Shown: positions 45,045-54,289 of the stretch, piece after piece
Position numbering within the stretch: position 1 is the stretch's first letter
Layout of the letters: every line of letters starts with the position of its first letter
Assembly: GCF_900129365.1 (NCBI RefSeq)
Contig: NZ_FQVM01000001.1
Coordinates: forward strand, 124,001 to 188,000
DNA from: Clostridium fallax
Lineage (GTDB): Bacteria > Bacillota > Clostridia > Clostridiales > Clostridiaceae
Reading direction: 5' to 3'
Length of the DNA stretch: 64,000 bases
Notes under the pieces: model-generated
Told to the model about the DNA's origin: nothing
The model's input: the letters and a program-made list of their open reading frames with translations, nothing else
The model's database searches: none
Made by a program: the position numbers and the translations under genes

Positions 45045-45923
45045 TTATTTTATTCCTAAAACTTTTATGCCAGCTTTATGACACTTTATTTCTATTGGAA
45101 AATCCGGTCCCTTTTCTCCATCAATATCTGTTACTATGTCTTCATTAGATTCTATTTTTATTTCACTAGTTTTAAAATATAAAACTTTATCCTTTTCTTC
45201 TAAATGTTCTCCTTTTAAAACCTTTATAAATAACGGTAATAATTCTTTTATAGGAACTGCTTTAAATACAATAACATCTAATTTACCATCCATTGCATCT
45301 GCTTCCGTAGCAAGTTTAAAATTTCCAGCTGTTTGGCCATTAAATACAAGCATTAAATACATATATCCATCGAAGTTAACTTCTTTTGAAGTTATTTTAA
45401 CTTTAAGACTTCTAAAATTAGGTAACTGTTCTATCCCTTTTAAATAATAAGCTAATTTTCCTATAGTGTTTTTTAAGTGATCATCAGTTTTTTGAGAAAC
45501 ATCTGTAAATAATCCAGTACTTGCTACATTAATAAAGTATTTATCATTAATACTACTTACATCTACACCTTTAGGTTCACTTTCTAAAATTTGTATACAT
45601 GCCTTCTCTACATTATTAGGTATTCCTAAAAATTTAGAAAAATCATTAGCTGTTCCTACTGGTAAAATTCCTATAGGTATATCTAAATTTCTTTCTTTCA
45701 TTTTGTTAACAACTGTATCTACTGTTCCATCTCCACCTGCAACAAGTACATAATCTACATGGATATTGTCATCAAAGGCTTCTCCTAAATCTTTTCCTCT
45801 TTCTATTCTATAAACTATAACTTGATATCCATATTTTTGATGAACTCTTATTACTGTGTCAATTTCATTTAGTATAAGATTTTCACCTGAATATGGATTA
45901 TATATAAATTTCACCTTTTTCAT
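45045..45923 (-). CDS. Diacylglycerol-kinase-family lipid kinase
   Basis: The 292-residue protein belongs to the YegS/BmrU/DagK lipid kinase family. The nucleotide-binding motif GGDGTVDTVVNKM is near residue 80, followed by IPIGILPVGTANDFSKFLGI; the latter matches the family's GT.NDF motif. The C-terminal lobe has ATEADAMDGKLDVIVF. It would phosphorylate diacylglycerol or a related lipid at the membrane, returning it to phospholipid synthesis. It is divergent from pssA (299 bp apart), also a phospholipid gene. The ribosome binding site is GGAGG. Confidence 0.92.
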   Translation of the reverse strand: MKKVKFIYNPYSGENLILNEIDTVIRVHQKYGYQVIVYRIERGKDLGEAFDDNIHVDYVLVAGGDGTVDTVVNKMKERNLDIPIGILPVGTANDFSKFLGIPNNVEKACIQILESEPKGVDVSSINDKYFINVASTGLFTDVSQKTDDHLKNTIGKLAYYLKGIEQLPNFRSLKVKITSKEVNFDGYMYLMLVFNGQTAGNFKLATEADAMDGKLDVIVFKAVPIKELLPLFIKVLKGEHLEEKDKVLYFKTSEIKIESNEDIVTDIDGEKGPDFPIEIKCHKAGIKVLGIK

Positions 45924-46095
45924 ACAAAATTACCTCCGTGAATCTAAAACCTAGTTGAATCTAAAAAACTTATTATGTATGTTAAAATTATGTAAATATC
46001 TCTATTAATTTATATAAAATTATACCATCTAAGATAAACACTGTCGAGTTAACAAAAATATACAAATTCATTGTAAACTTATTTAAAATCTTTTG

Positions 46096-46138
46096 TTAAG
46101 TAATTATTAAGTAATTGTTAAGCTAATATTAAGTAAAT
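46096..46138 (+). promoter_or_regulatory. Four 11-bp-spaced TTAAG repeats upstream of pssA
   Basis: TTAAG occurs at 46096, 46107, 46118 and 46129, exactly 11 bp apart, followed mostly by TAAT. The array ends about 40 bp before the pssA -10 box. Pho-box and WalR-type sites have the same phase. The regulator is not known. Confidence 0.5.
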
Positions 46139-46173
46139 ATTTCTCAAATTCCCCTTATACTTTTTATTTAATA

Positions 46174-46182
46174 TGTTATAAT
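46174..46182 (+). promoter_or_regulatory. Extended -10 promoter of pssA
   Basis: TGTTATAAT (TG at 46174-46175, TATAAT at 46177-46182) lies 41 bp upstream of the pssA start. The -35 box is weak, which fits a promoter needing an activator at the repeats upstream. Confidence 0.55.
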
Positions 46183-46222
46183 TATAAATGGAATTATATT
46201 TAATTTTACTAGGAGTGATTTT

Positions 46223-46750
46223 ATGAGGAAAAGTTGTTTACCAAATGTATTTACCTTTGCCAATTTATCTTGCGGTGTATTTTCACTATTATGTACAATA
46301 CAAAAAAACTATCTTTGGGCATCTATATTTATAATTTTAGCTGCTCTTGTTGATAGATATGATGGAAGAATCGCTCGTTTCTTTCAAGTTTCTAGTGAAC
46401 TTGGAAAAGAATTAGATTCTTTAGCTGATTTAGTATCCTTTGGTGTTGCTCCATCAATATTAATGTTTACTTTATATAGTTTAAATAATTTTGGTCCATA
46501 TGGTATTTTAGGCTACATATTAGTTATAGCTTATCCTATATGTGGAGCATTTAGACTTGCAAGATATAATGTATCAAGTTTTGATGGTGTATTTACCGGA
46601 GTTCCTATAACTATAGCTGGTAGCATAATAGCTATTTTTGCTCTACTAACATTTAATAGAGTAAGTACTATGACTATGGTATTAGGAATAATATTTATTA
46701 TTGCTTTCTCTTATTTAATGGTAAGTAATTTTAAATTAAAAAAAGTTTAA
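46223..46750 (+). CDS. pssA: CDP-diacylglycerol--serine O-phosphatidyltransferase
   Basis: PssA (175 residues) makes phosphatidylserine from CDP-diacylglycerol and serine. The CDP-alcohol phosphatidyltransferase motif is present in DRYDGRIARFF with GKELDSLAD after it (D-x2-D-G-x2-A-R, then G-x3-D-x3-D). About six membrane segments are predicted. The GGAGTG ribosome binding site supports the start. Phosphatidylserine decarboxylase is not in the window. Four 11-bp-spaced repeats lie upstream. Confidence 0.95.
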   Translation: MRKSCLPNVFTFANLSCGVFSLLCTIQKNYLWASIFIILAALVDRYDGRIARFFQVSSELGKELDSLADLVSFGVAPSILMFTLYSLNNFGPYGILGYILVIAYPICGAFRLARYNVSSFDGVFTGVPITIAGSIIAIFALLTFNRVSTMTMVLGIIFIIAFSYLMVSNFKLKKV

Positions 46751-46760
46751 TTTAAATTTA

Positions 46761-46791
46761 AGAGGATATCCAAAAAGGATATCCTTTTTAT
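46761..46791. terminator. Terminator between pssA and the gene at 46797
   Basis: AGGATATCC and GGATATCCT form a 9-bp stem with a 5-nt A loop, followed by TTTTTA on the plus strand. It may serve both convergent genes. Confidence 0.85.
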
Positions 46792-46796
46792 ATTAT

Positions 46797-47345
46797 TTAA
46801 TCTATATCCTTTTTATTTATAAATTCATCAAGAGGTTCTTCCTGATAAGGCGGATCTACCGGCTCATTATCATTACATTCTCCATCACAAACATCACAAT
46901 CTTTACATTCTTTATTAAACTCTTTTTCAAAATCCTTTTTAGTCTTTCTTCTTTTTCTCTTCTTTTTTTCTCTCTCATCATTATTCTTTTTAGCATTAAA
47001 TTCTTCTCTTTTAGAGTTTTGAAATAGTAATTCATTATCTATTTCAGTAAGAATAAGCTTTTTTTCTGTTTTTAAAGCTATAATATCAGACTTTAATCTA
47101 ATATAGTCTAAATAAGCACACTCTACACTCTCTAAAACATCTAATAAAACATCTATTATTTCACCTAATTGGTTTGCTCTCTCTATTGCATTTCTTACAT
47201 CTTTTTTTCTAGCTAAAGCAATATTATTTAGCTCACCTGCTCCACCTATTAATAATCTATATGCATTAACATATTTAGCTAAAAGTTCAGTTAAATTATT
47301 TACTTCACAAAAATATGCATCAAACAATTCTTTATAGCTATCCAT
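46797..47345 (-). CDS. Helical protein with C-terminal cysteine cluster, unknown function
   Basis: The 182-residue protein is mostly helical (about residues 1-120, likely coiled coil), then a very basic stretch (KKKRKRRKTKKDF), then a short Cys cluster in ECKDCDVCDGEC with spacing C-x2-C-x2-C-x3-C, and an acidic tail rich in Asp, Glu and Pro. The Cys cluster may hold a metal. I recognise no family. The ribosome binding site is AAAGGTG. It is convergent with pssA. Confidence 0.7.
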   Translation of the reverse strand: MDSYKELFDAYFCEVNNLTELLAKYVNAYRLLIGGAGELNNIALARKKDVRNAIERANQLGEIIDVLLDVLESVECAYLDYIRLKSDIIALKTEKKLILTEIDNELLFQNSKREEFNAKKNNDEREKKKRKRRKTKKDFEKEFNKECKDCDVCDGECNDNEPVDPPYQEEPLDEFINKKDID

Positions 47346-47451
47346 TTTATCACCTTTGCTTTGATTGCTATTACAATAAATATATTAGATTTACTTTACA
47401 TTATTCTTTAAGTAAAAAATTTAAATTTATTTATGTATGAATAAATCTAAA

Positions 47452-47490
47452 AGAAAAAGCCTGCATTATATTATATGCAAGCTTTTTTTA
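47452..47490 (-). terminator. Terminator of the rubrerythrin operon
   Basis: An interrupted stem (AAAGC and TGCAT with their complements, one bulge) is followed by T residues on both sides. It lies past the 63-residue gene. Confidence 0.7.
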
Positions 47491-47504
47491 ATAATTAATA
47501 AAAT

Positions 47505-47696
47505 CTATATTATTCTTATACCTAAATTTTCTACAAACTCCTCATCAATATCGTCAAAAATATTATTAAATGAAATATTTTCATCATACCGTCTTAAAAG
47601 ATCAAAATCATGTAATATTTCACCATTTATATTAAAGTCTTCAGTATTTTTAATTAAAACAGGGAAAAAATATTCTTTAGGATATGAAAAATACAT
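47505..47696 (-). CDS. Small 63-residue protein after rubrerythrin
   Basis: The protein (MYFSYPKEYFFPVLIKN start) is acidic and rich in Phe, Asp and Asn. It is supported by an AGGAGG ribosome binding site 7 nt before ATG 47696, placed right at the rubrerythrin stop codon 11 bp upstream. The two genes are therefore probably translated together. I recognise no family. An antisense frame here lacks a ribosome binding site. Confidence 0.7.
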   Translation of the reverse strand: MYFSYPKEYFFPVLIKNTEDFNINGEILHDFDLLRRYDENISFNNIFDDIDEEFVENLGIRII

Positions 47697-47707
47697 TTTT
47701 TATCCTC

Positions 47708-48253
47708 CTACTTTTTTTCACACTTACAATAAAGTTTAAAATATCCCCTTGGAAACTTGCATAAAGGACAAATTTCTGGAGCATTTTTTCCTATGTGTAT
47801 ATACCCACAATTTAAACACTTCCACATAGTATCTTCTTTATTAGAATTATAAAGATTTTTGTTTTTTAACCCTTCATATAGCATCATAAATCTTTCTTTA
47901 TGACTTTCTTCAACTTCTCTTAATTCTTTAAAGAAGTCAGCAATATCATTAAACCCTTCCATTCTCGCTGTATTTTCAAAATCTTTATATATACTTTCTG
48001 CCTCTTCGTTTTCTCCCATTGCTGCACTTAAAAGATTTTGTTCTGTGGAATTTATCATTTTTAAGTATCTTTTAAAAACTTCTCTAGCATGAGCAAATTC
48101 ATTTAAAGCAGTCTCATTAAAAACCTTTGCTATCCAATAATATCCTTCCTGATTTGCTTTTTCACTGTATAAATCATATCTATTTCTCGCTCTAGATTCC
48201 CCAGCAAAAGTTTTTAACAAATTTTTTTCTGTTTTTGTTCCACTTATATCCAT
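47708..48253 (-). CDS. Rubrerythrin
   Basis: The 181-residue protein has an N-terminal ferritin-like diiron domain (EESRARNRYDLYSEKA-like GESRARNRYDLYSEKA, NEFAHAREVFKRYL, REVEESHKERF) and a C-terminal rubredoxin-like FeS4 site (CLNCGYIHIGKNAPEICPLC). Such proteins reduce hydrogen peroxide and protect anaerobes from oxygen. The order (diiron first, rubredoxin last) is that of classic rubrerythrin. It is the first gene of a small operon with the 63-residue gene. The ribosome binding site is TAGGAGAG. Confidence 0.93.
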   Translation of the reverse strand: MDISGTKTEKNLLKTFAGESRARNRYDLYSEKANQEGYYWIAKVFNETALNEFAHAREVFKRYLKMINSTEQNLLSAAMGENEEAESIYKDFENTARMEGFNDIADFFKELREVEESHKERFMMLYEGLKNKNLYNSNKEDTMWKCLNCGYIHIGKNAPEICPLCKFPRGYFKLYCKCEKK

Positions 48254-48316
48254 TTAACTCTCCTAAGGATTGCTTACTGTATTAATTTATGCTATAAATT
48301 ACTTTTTGTTACTTAT

Positions 48317-49687
48317 CTAATTAATTAAAATCCTATTCTTATCATCGCAGGTAATATATATTTTTTCTCCATTTAAATTTTTTGTTATAAGTCTTACTTT
48401 ATTCCCCCATAATCTTTGTATATATTTTAAAGTTTCTTTACAATAATTTATTTCTAGCTCTCGCCCATCAAATATATGCTCTAAAGTTAAAGTATTATTT
48501 TTTATATTTAAGTTTTCTACTCTAATATACGGAACAGCACTTATTCCACATTGTAAAATTAAATTATCTCTAATTTTTTTCCAACCAATTTCGTCAGCAA
48601 TTTCTGCTACAACATAGTCATAAGTTTTTTTACCATATTGAAATAAATTTAATTCCCTACAAAGTTCTTCCGTTAAATATTTTCTAAGAAAAGAACTGTC
48701 TCTTTCCAGTGCTCTAACCTCTAGTGCTTTTTCTAATCCATATTTTTCATGAATATTTTCAAATATTTTAAATCCTAAATAATATGGATTTAAAGAACCT
48801 ATTACCGGTGCTATTACATCATTGTGTCTTTTTAAAAACTCAAAATAAAGACCTTGAGAAAGCTCTAATTTTTTAAGTATATTATAATGACAGAAACTAG
48901 CCCATCCTTCATTCATAATCTTAGTTTCAATCTGCGGAATAAAATATAAGCTCTCTCTTCTAACTATTTTTAATACACTTTTTTCCCATTCTTCTAGATT
49001 TCCATAATCTATTAAAAATTGCATTAAATCATCATCAGGTTCTAGAGGAACCTTAGATAAATCTGGCTCTTTAATCAAATTTCCATAATCTAATATTCCT
49101 TTATTTTCTATAGATTTATTATAATCTTCTAAAATATTTTTTTTAATCTCTTCTTGAGATATTTTCTTCTCTCCTACAACCCTTGGTATCTGGAACCTAA
49201 TTGTATGAGCTGCATCTAAAATCTTCTCTACTTTTTTATAACCTATATTAGGATCATTAATATATCCCTTTATAATTTCTCCATCTAATTTAAACATCTC
49301 TAATACCGTATCAGCTCTTGTTCCTTCTTTAAAAAGTCTATTATTTTTAAAGAAATCATTATGTCCATAAACATGGGCCATAGTTAAAATTTGTAATAAA
49401 TCAGTGTTGTCCTTCATCAAATAAGCAATACAGGGATTTGAATTTATAACCATTTCATAAGGAAGTCCCGTTAAATTAACTGAATATAAAGCTCTATTTT
49501 TTTCATAAGCTTTTCCAAAACTCCAATGTGAATACCGAGAAGGCATTCCCAAATATGCTTCATATGCTAACATATCTTTATATGTTATAATTTCAAATTC
49601 TTGAGGATAATAGTCTAATCCAAAATCTTTAGCTACTTTTTCTATCTTATTATTCCATCTTTCTAAATCCTTTAAATTAAAATCCAT
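48317..49687 (-). CDS. spoVR: SpoVR-family protein
   Basis: The 456-residue protein is a SpoVR homologue (E. coli YcgB). In B. subtilis spoVR mutants have a defective spore cortex; no enzymatic role is known. Recognisable parts are the start with YPQEFEIITYKDMLAYEAYL, NEGWASFCHYNIL, and NPYYLGFKIFENI. The start overlaps the yhbH stop by one base (TAATG), so it should be translationally coupled. It is the last gene of prkA-yhbH-spoVR, a set conserved in bacteria as yeaG-yeaH-ycgB. No clear terminator follows. Confidence 0.95.
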   Translation of the reverse strand: MDFNLKDLERWNNKIEKVAKDFGLDYYPQEFEIITYKDMLAYEAYLGMPSRYSHWSFGKAYEKNRALYSVNLTGLPYEMVINSNPCIAYLMKDNTDLLQILTMAHVYGHNDFFKNNRLFKEGTRADTVLEMFKLDGEIIKGYINDPNIGYKKVEKILDAAHTIRFQIPRVVGEKKISQEEIKKNILEDYNKSIENKGILDYGNLIKEPDLSKVPLEPDDDLMQFLIDYGNLEEWEKSVLKIVRRESLYFIPQIETKIMNEGWASFCHYNILKKLELSQGLYFEFLKRHNDVIAPVIGSLNPYYLGFKIFENIHEKYGLEKALEVRALERDSSFLRKYLTEELCRELNLFQYGKKTYDYVVAEIADEIGWKKIRDNLILQCGISAVPYIRVENLNIKNNTLTLEHIFDGRELEINYCKETLKYIQRLWGNKVRLITKNLNGEKIYITCDDKNRILIN

Positions 49688-50859
49688 TATTCCTCCTCCT
49701 TAAGTTCATAACTAAGCATATTTTTTATTGCTTTAAATAATTCTTTCTTATCCTCTATTGTTACTGATATAAAATTACTCTTTTTGATTTCCTTTTGAAA
49801 TTTTTCATACATAGTAGAAGAATAAGTTGAAGGTAAAAGTTCTGCATATCCAAACATATTGCATATATCACAAAGTTTATTTACAGCATCTATTGCATTT
49901 TCATTATCCTCACTCCAGTTATCCCCATCAGATCCATACATAGGATATATATTCCAAAGTTTCGGTGGGTATTTACTATTTATTAAATCCAATGCTTTAT
50001 TTAATCCTGAAGAAATATAAGTTCCTCCTGATTCTCCCTTATGAAAAAATTCATCTTCACTAACGATTTTTGCAGTAGTTGTATGAGATATAAACTCAAA
50101 GGCTATATTACTATATTTTCTTCTTAAAAATTTAGACATTATAAAAAAGAAAGATCTTGCTAAAAACTTTTTTGTATTATCCATAGAACCTGAAACATCC
50201 ATTATAAATATCATTACAGCATTGCTTTCTCTTTTAGGTTTCTTTTTCACCTTATAATATCTTAAATCCTCTTCTCTAAAAGGAAATCTTTCAAAAGAAT
50301 CCTTAATTCCTAATTCCCTTAAAGCTCTTTTTTTACACTGTTTTCTTGCAATCTTAGCCATAACTGTTTTTTTCTTTGCAAGTCTTGGCTTTATACCATA
50401 TCTTTGATATCCTCTTTTTCTACTTGTAGATTCTACTAGTATATCTGAAAATTTCTTCTTATCTAAATTAGGAAGGTTTAATTCATCAACTATATACTCT
50501 AATAGCTCCTCTAGAGTTATTTCAGTTTCATAAATATCTTCTCCTTCTTTATTTCCAGCCTTACCCTTTGCTATTTCTTTATAAGATCCATCAATTAATC
50601 TATCATCTCTTTTTTCATCTCCTGTACCAGTTACAACACCTTTATTATTCTTTCCAAAAATAAATTGATATTCTTTTATGCCTCTTATTGGAATTTTAAA
50701 TTTTTTATTTTTACTTTCTCCAACAATGCTTTCTTCTGATAAAATATCACCTAAATTTTCCTTTATAGAATCTTCTACTAATTGTCTATGTCTTCTTCTA
50801 TCTTCTATTGTTCTATCATATTCTATAGGATTGTCGCTACTATCTCTAAAAAGTGCCAT
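49687..50859 (-). CDS. yhbH: YhbH/DUF444 sporulation-associated protein
   Basis: The 390-residue protein is a DUF444 member (YhbH in B. subtilis, YeaH in E. coli). It has a von Willebrand A-like domain with a metal-ion motif (FIMDVSGSMDNTKKF) and the conserved GGTYISSGLNKAL. It acts in the same stress or sporulation pathway as the kinase PrkA; the exact function is not known. I place the start at ATG 50859 (MALFRDSSDNPIEYDR) with GGAAGG upstream, 4 bp after prkA. An ORF start further upstream would overlap prkA. Confidence 0.94.
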   Translation of the reverse strand: MALFRDSSDNPIEYDRTIEDRRRHRQLVEDSIKENLGDILSEESIVGESKNKKFKIPIRGIKEYQFIFGKNNKGVVTGTGDEKRDDRLIDGSYKEIAKGKAGNKEGEDIYETEITLEELLEYIVDELNLPNLDKKKFSDILVESTSRKRGYQRYGIKPRLAKKKTVMAKIARKQCKKRALRELGIKDSFERFPFREEDLRYYKVKKKPKRESNAVMIFIMDVSGSMDNTKKFLARSFFFIMSKFLRRKYSNIAFEFISHTTTAKIVSEDEFFHKGESGGTYISSGLNKALDLINSKYPPKLWNIYPMYGSDGDNWSEDNENAIDAVNKLCDICNMFGYAELLPSTYSSTMYEKFQKEIKKSNFISVTIEDKKELFKAIKNMLSYELKEEE

Positions 50860-50863
50860 TTTA

Positions 50864-52786
50864 TCAATCCTTCCAAAGATTATTAGCAGCATACTTTAAT
50901 ATAACATCACAGCAATGATTACAATATCCATTTTTCTTCATCTCATAAACCATTGCATTATATTTTTCTGCCTGCTCTTTATCTCTAACTCTAGATTTAG
51001 TTATTATTCTAGATAAATCTTTAACTGATGCTGTTAATTTCTTTTCTATAGCTTCTTTAAGAGGTTCATAAGAAGTATAGTCTACCTTTCCTCCATTTCT
51101 TATAATATAGAACATATATGAATTAACATCTGACCTAAAGCCTTTAGCGGAAGATTCTGATACTCCTATTTGTTCCTCTATACTTCTCATAAATTCTTCA
51201 TCAGCATTAAGTTCTTCCCCTGTAGATTGATCCTTAAGTTTTGTTTTATTAACATAGGCTTCTGCATTGTCTAAATAATTATTAAAAAGACTTTCCGCCT
51301 GTTCCCTAAAAGAATGTATAAAGGCTTTAGTTATTTCCTTTTCTAAAATTTTGTTATATTCTTTTCTTATAACATCTTGAATATATGCTAAATACTTTTT
51401 CTTCTCTTCCTTTGCTATATCTAAATCTTTAATTGACTTAATTATACTTTCCATAATACTAAGTGGATTTATACAATTATATTCTGAATTGGATAATGCA
51501 TTATCAATAGCTTTAACTATGAATCTTGTAGAAATACCTTTCATTCCCTCTGATGGACCAGCTTCCTCTTTAAGTTCCATAATATCAATTTTTTTAGTAG
51601 TTCCTTGATCTACAATATCCTCTCCATTATATATTTTAAGCTTAGTAATAGGATCAACCTTACTTGATGGCACTAGCCTTGAAAGTATTGCAAACATAGC
51701 AGCAATTTCCATAGTATGTGGACCTATGTGTGCTTTAAAGTTACTTTTATTTAATATTTTTTCATAGATTTTCTTTTCTTCATTTAATTCTAGACAGTAT
51801 GGAACTTCTATTTTTACTATTCTATCTAGTATTGCTTCATTGGTATGATCTGATTTAAACTTATCCCACTCTGCTTCATTAGAATGAGCTATTATTAATC
51901 CATCAAAATAAATCATAGAACCTTTTCCTGGAGATGGAATAGATTTTTCTTGAGTAGCAGTTATTATAGTATGAAGATACTCAACATCATTTTTAAAAAC
52001 CTCTATAAATTCTACTAACCCCCTATTTCCAATATTAAATGCTCCGTTTAAAGAAAAAATTCTAGGATCATCTTCAGAGTACATATCCATTTTTGATATA
52101 TCAACAGATCCTGTTAAAATTGATGTATCTTGATTATTAGGGTCTACTGGTGGTACTACACCTATTCCTTTTCTTGATCTAATAGAAAAATTCTTAGTTT
52201 CTACCATCATGTCTTCATATCTACCATTATATTCATTTAATAATCTATACTTGCATATAGGACAAAGATCCCCTTCTATCTGAACTCCTAAAGCCTTCTC
52301 AAAATCTTTTCTTAGATGCTTAGGTATTAAATGTAATGGCTCTTCATGCATAGGACACCCTTTTATACAATAAATAGGTTCAGACTCTTCTAGTAAATTT
52401 TTTAATGATTCTACTAAAGAAGATTTTCCTGCCCCTACTGGTCCTACTAAATAAAGTACTTGTCTTGCTTCCTCACCTTTCATAGATGCTGAATAAAAAT
52501 AATTAACAAGTTTCATCAAAACTTTATCTATTCCAAAAAAATCTTTTTCAAAAATCTTATATTTTTTTATAGATTCATTCCCAAATATCTTTTTTATTCT
52601 TGGATTTTCTTCTGGTTTTAAAACCTCAAAACCTTTTTCAAAAATAATATCATAAATTCTTTTATGAGATAATTTAGCTATATTAGGATTTTCTTTAACT
52701 ATTTCTAAATATTCTAAAAAAGTTCCTTGAAACTTTTTATTTCCAATATTTTCTCTATCATTCTCAATAAACTCTTTAAAATTCAT
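50864..52786 (-). CDS. prkA: PrkA serine protein kinase/AAA+ protein
   Basis: The 640-residue protein has an N-terminal AAA domain with Walker A (GPVGAGKSS), a conserved zinc-like CPMHEEPLHLIP and CPICKYRL region, and the C-terminal PrkA kinase-like domain. In B. subtilis PrkA is a mother-cell protein needed for normal sporulation; in E. coli the YeaG homologue acts in starvation. It is the first gene of the prkA-yhbH-spoVR operon, with an AAGGAGG ribosome binding site. A possible sigma-E-type -10 is present upstream. Confidence 0.95.
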   Translation of the reverse strand: MNFKEFIENDRENIGNKKFQGTFLEYLEIVKENPNIAKLSHKRIYDIIFEKGFEVLKPEENPRIKKIFGNESIKKYKIFEKDFFGIDKVLMKLVNYFYSASMKGEEARQVLYLVGPVGAGKSSLVESLKNLLEESEPIYCIKGCPMHEEPLHLIPKHLRKDFEKALGVQIEGDLCPICKYRLLNEYNGRYEDMMVETKNFSIRSRKGIGVVPPVDPNNQDTSILTGSVDISKMDMYSEDDPRIFSLNGAFNIGNRGLVEFIEVFKNDVEYLHTIITATQEKSIPSPGKGSMIYFDGLIIAHSNEAEWDKFKSDHTNEAILDRIVKIEVPYCLELNEEKKIYEKILNKSNFKAHIGPHTMEIAAMFAILSRLVPSSKVDPITKLKIYNGEDIVDQGTTKKIDIMELKEEAGPSEGMKGISTRFIVKAIDNALSNSEYNCINPLSIMESIIKSIKDLDIAKEEKKKYLAYIQDVIRKEYNKILEKEITKAFIHSFREQAESLFNNYLDNAEAYVNKTKLKDQSTGEELNADEEFMRSIEEQIGVSESSAKGFRSDVNSYMFYIIRNGGKVDYTSYEPLKEAIEKKLTASVKDLSRIITKSRVRDKEQAEKYNAMVYEMKKNGYCNHCCDVILKYAANNLWKD

Positions 52787-52828
52787 TTAAATCCCTCCTT
52801 TTCTTTAAATATATTCATTAAGATAAAG

Positions 52829-52836
52829 ATTCTATG
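52829..52836 (-). promoter_or_regulatory. Possible sporulation (sigma-E-type) -10 box upstream of prkA
   Basis: The minus strand reads CATAGAAT, one base from the sigma-E -10 consensus CATACAAT, about 43 bp upstream of prkA. The -35 region is a poor match, so this is weak support. Confidence 0.3.
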
Positions 52837-52890
52837 ACAAGTTTTAAGTTGTAAAAATCATATATTTTATATGTTGTTTTTTAATTTAAA

Positions 52891-52925
52891 ATAAAAAAAT
52901 AGGATATAAATTTATATCCTATTTT
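52891..52925 (-). terminator. Terminator of the MATE gene
   Basis: A perfect 15-bp stem (52896-52910 with 52911-52925, no real loop) has T residues on the minus strand. It lies about 35 bp past the MATE stop. Confidence 0.85.
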
Positions 52926-52960
52926 GAAAATTATTTTGTTTGTTTTTTTATCATAATAAA

Positions 52961-54289
52961 TTATTTACTTTTCTTTTTACTAATAATATAAAATATTATA
53001 GCAACTATTAAAGTTAATATTTCAGATATTGGAATTGTAAGCCATATTCCATCTATCCCCAAAAATTTTGGAAGTATAAATACTCCAATCATAACTAGTA
53101 TAATCCCTCTTAAAAATGATAATGTAGTAGAAAATCTAGTTTTTTCAGTACATTGAAAATATGTTATTGCAACAATATTTAATCCTGAAAATATAAATGT
53201 CATAAAGTATAATTTTATTCCTGTAATAGTAAGTTTTAAAAGCTCTCCTCTATCATTTGTAAATATTGAAGTCAATTGCTTTGGAAAAATTAATCCTAAT
53301 AAGAAACATAATACTCCAATTGCCAGAGCTATTTTATTTGCAAATTTGAAAGCTTTTAATACTCTTTTTTTGTTATCTGCTCCATAATTTATACTTATAA
53401 TAGGTTGTATTGCCTGAGATACACCATAATAAATTGCTGTTACAATCATAGAAAGATTAGCTATAATGCTATAAGCTGCAATACCTAAATCTCCTTTTAA
53501 TTTGAATACACTTAAATTAAATGTAAAAATTATAAGTCCTGCTGAAAGCTCCATTACTAAACTTGATGCACCATTTTTAAATATTTTAGGAGAATGTTCG
53601 AAGGTTAAATTTGTAAAGTTAATATGTATGCTATTATGGCTTCTTATAAAGTGTAAGCTTAATACTATTATAGAAATAGTAGGGGCAGTTATTGTAGCAA
53701 TTGCTGCTCCTTTCATCCCTAAGTCTAACGGAAATATTAATATATAGTCTAAAATTATATTAGAAAAATTTCCTAATATAACAGCCCACATAGCTAATTT
53801 AGGAGCTTTATCATTCCTTACAAAAACGTTTAAAGTAATTGAAAGTATAAATAATATAGAAGCATATAATATTATACTTAGATAGTCAGTAACTAATGGT
53901 AATAATTCTTCTGAAGCTCCAAAAAATCTAGCTATAGGATTTATAAAAAATATTCCTCCTAAAGTAAATATTAAACCAATTATAAGAGAAAAAATTATAG
54001 AAACTGTAAATATAGAATGGGCCTTTTTGTGTTGCTTTCTTCCAATTGCAATAGACATTGTAGTAGCACCACCTACTCCTAAAAGATAACCAATACTATT
54101 ATAAAAATTAAATATAGGTACCGCTATATTTAAAGCAGCTAATCCATTATCTCCAATACCTTTTCCAACAAATAAGGTATCAAAAAATATACAAGCAGAT
54201 AATCCTAACATTCCAGCAACACTTGGAATCATATACTTTAATACTAGTGATTCTACATTATCATTTAATAAATCTGGTCTTTTCTTCAT
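52961..54289 (-). CDS. MATE-family efflux transporter
   Basis: The 442-residue protein has twelve predicted membrane segments in two six-helix halves, the MATE layout. The start MIPSVAGMLGLSACIFFDTLFVGKG is typical, as is the second half's SLVMELSAGLIIF. It should export drugs or metabolites using a sodium or proton gradient; the substrate cannot be told. The ribosome binding site is AGAGGTG. It is a single unit with its own terminator. Confidence 0.93.
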   Translation of the reverse strand: MKKRPDLLNDNVESLVLKYMIPSVAGMLGLSACIFFDTLFVGKGIGDNGLAALNIAVPIFNFYNSIGYLLGVGGATTMSIAIGRKQHKKAHSIFTVSIIFSLIIGLIFTLGGIFFINPIARFFGASEELLPLVTDYLSIILYASILFILSITLNVFVRNDKAPKLAMWAVILGNFSNIILDYILIFPLDLGMKGAAIATITAPTISIIVLSLHFIRSHNSIHINFTNLTFEHSPKIFKNGASSLVMELSAGLIIFTFNLSVFKLKGDLGIAAYSIIANLSMIVTAIYYGVSQAIQPIISINYGADNKKRVLKAFKFANKIALAIGVLCFLLGLIFPKQLTSIFTNDRGELLKLTITGIKLYFMTFIFSGLNIVAITYFQCTEKTRFSTTLSFLRGIILVMIGVFILPKFLGIDGIWLTIPISEILTLIVAIIFYIISKKKSK

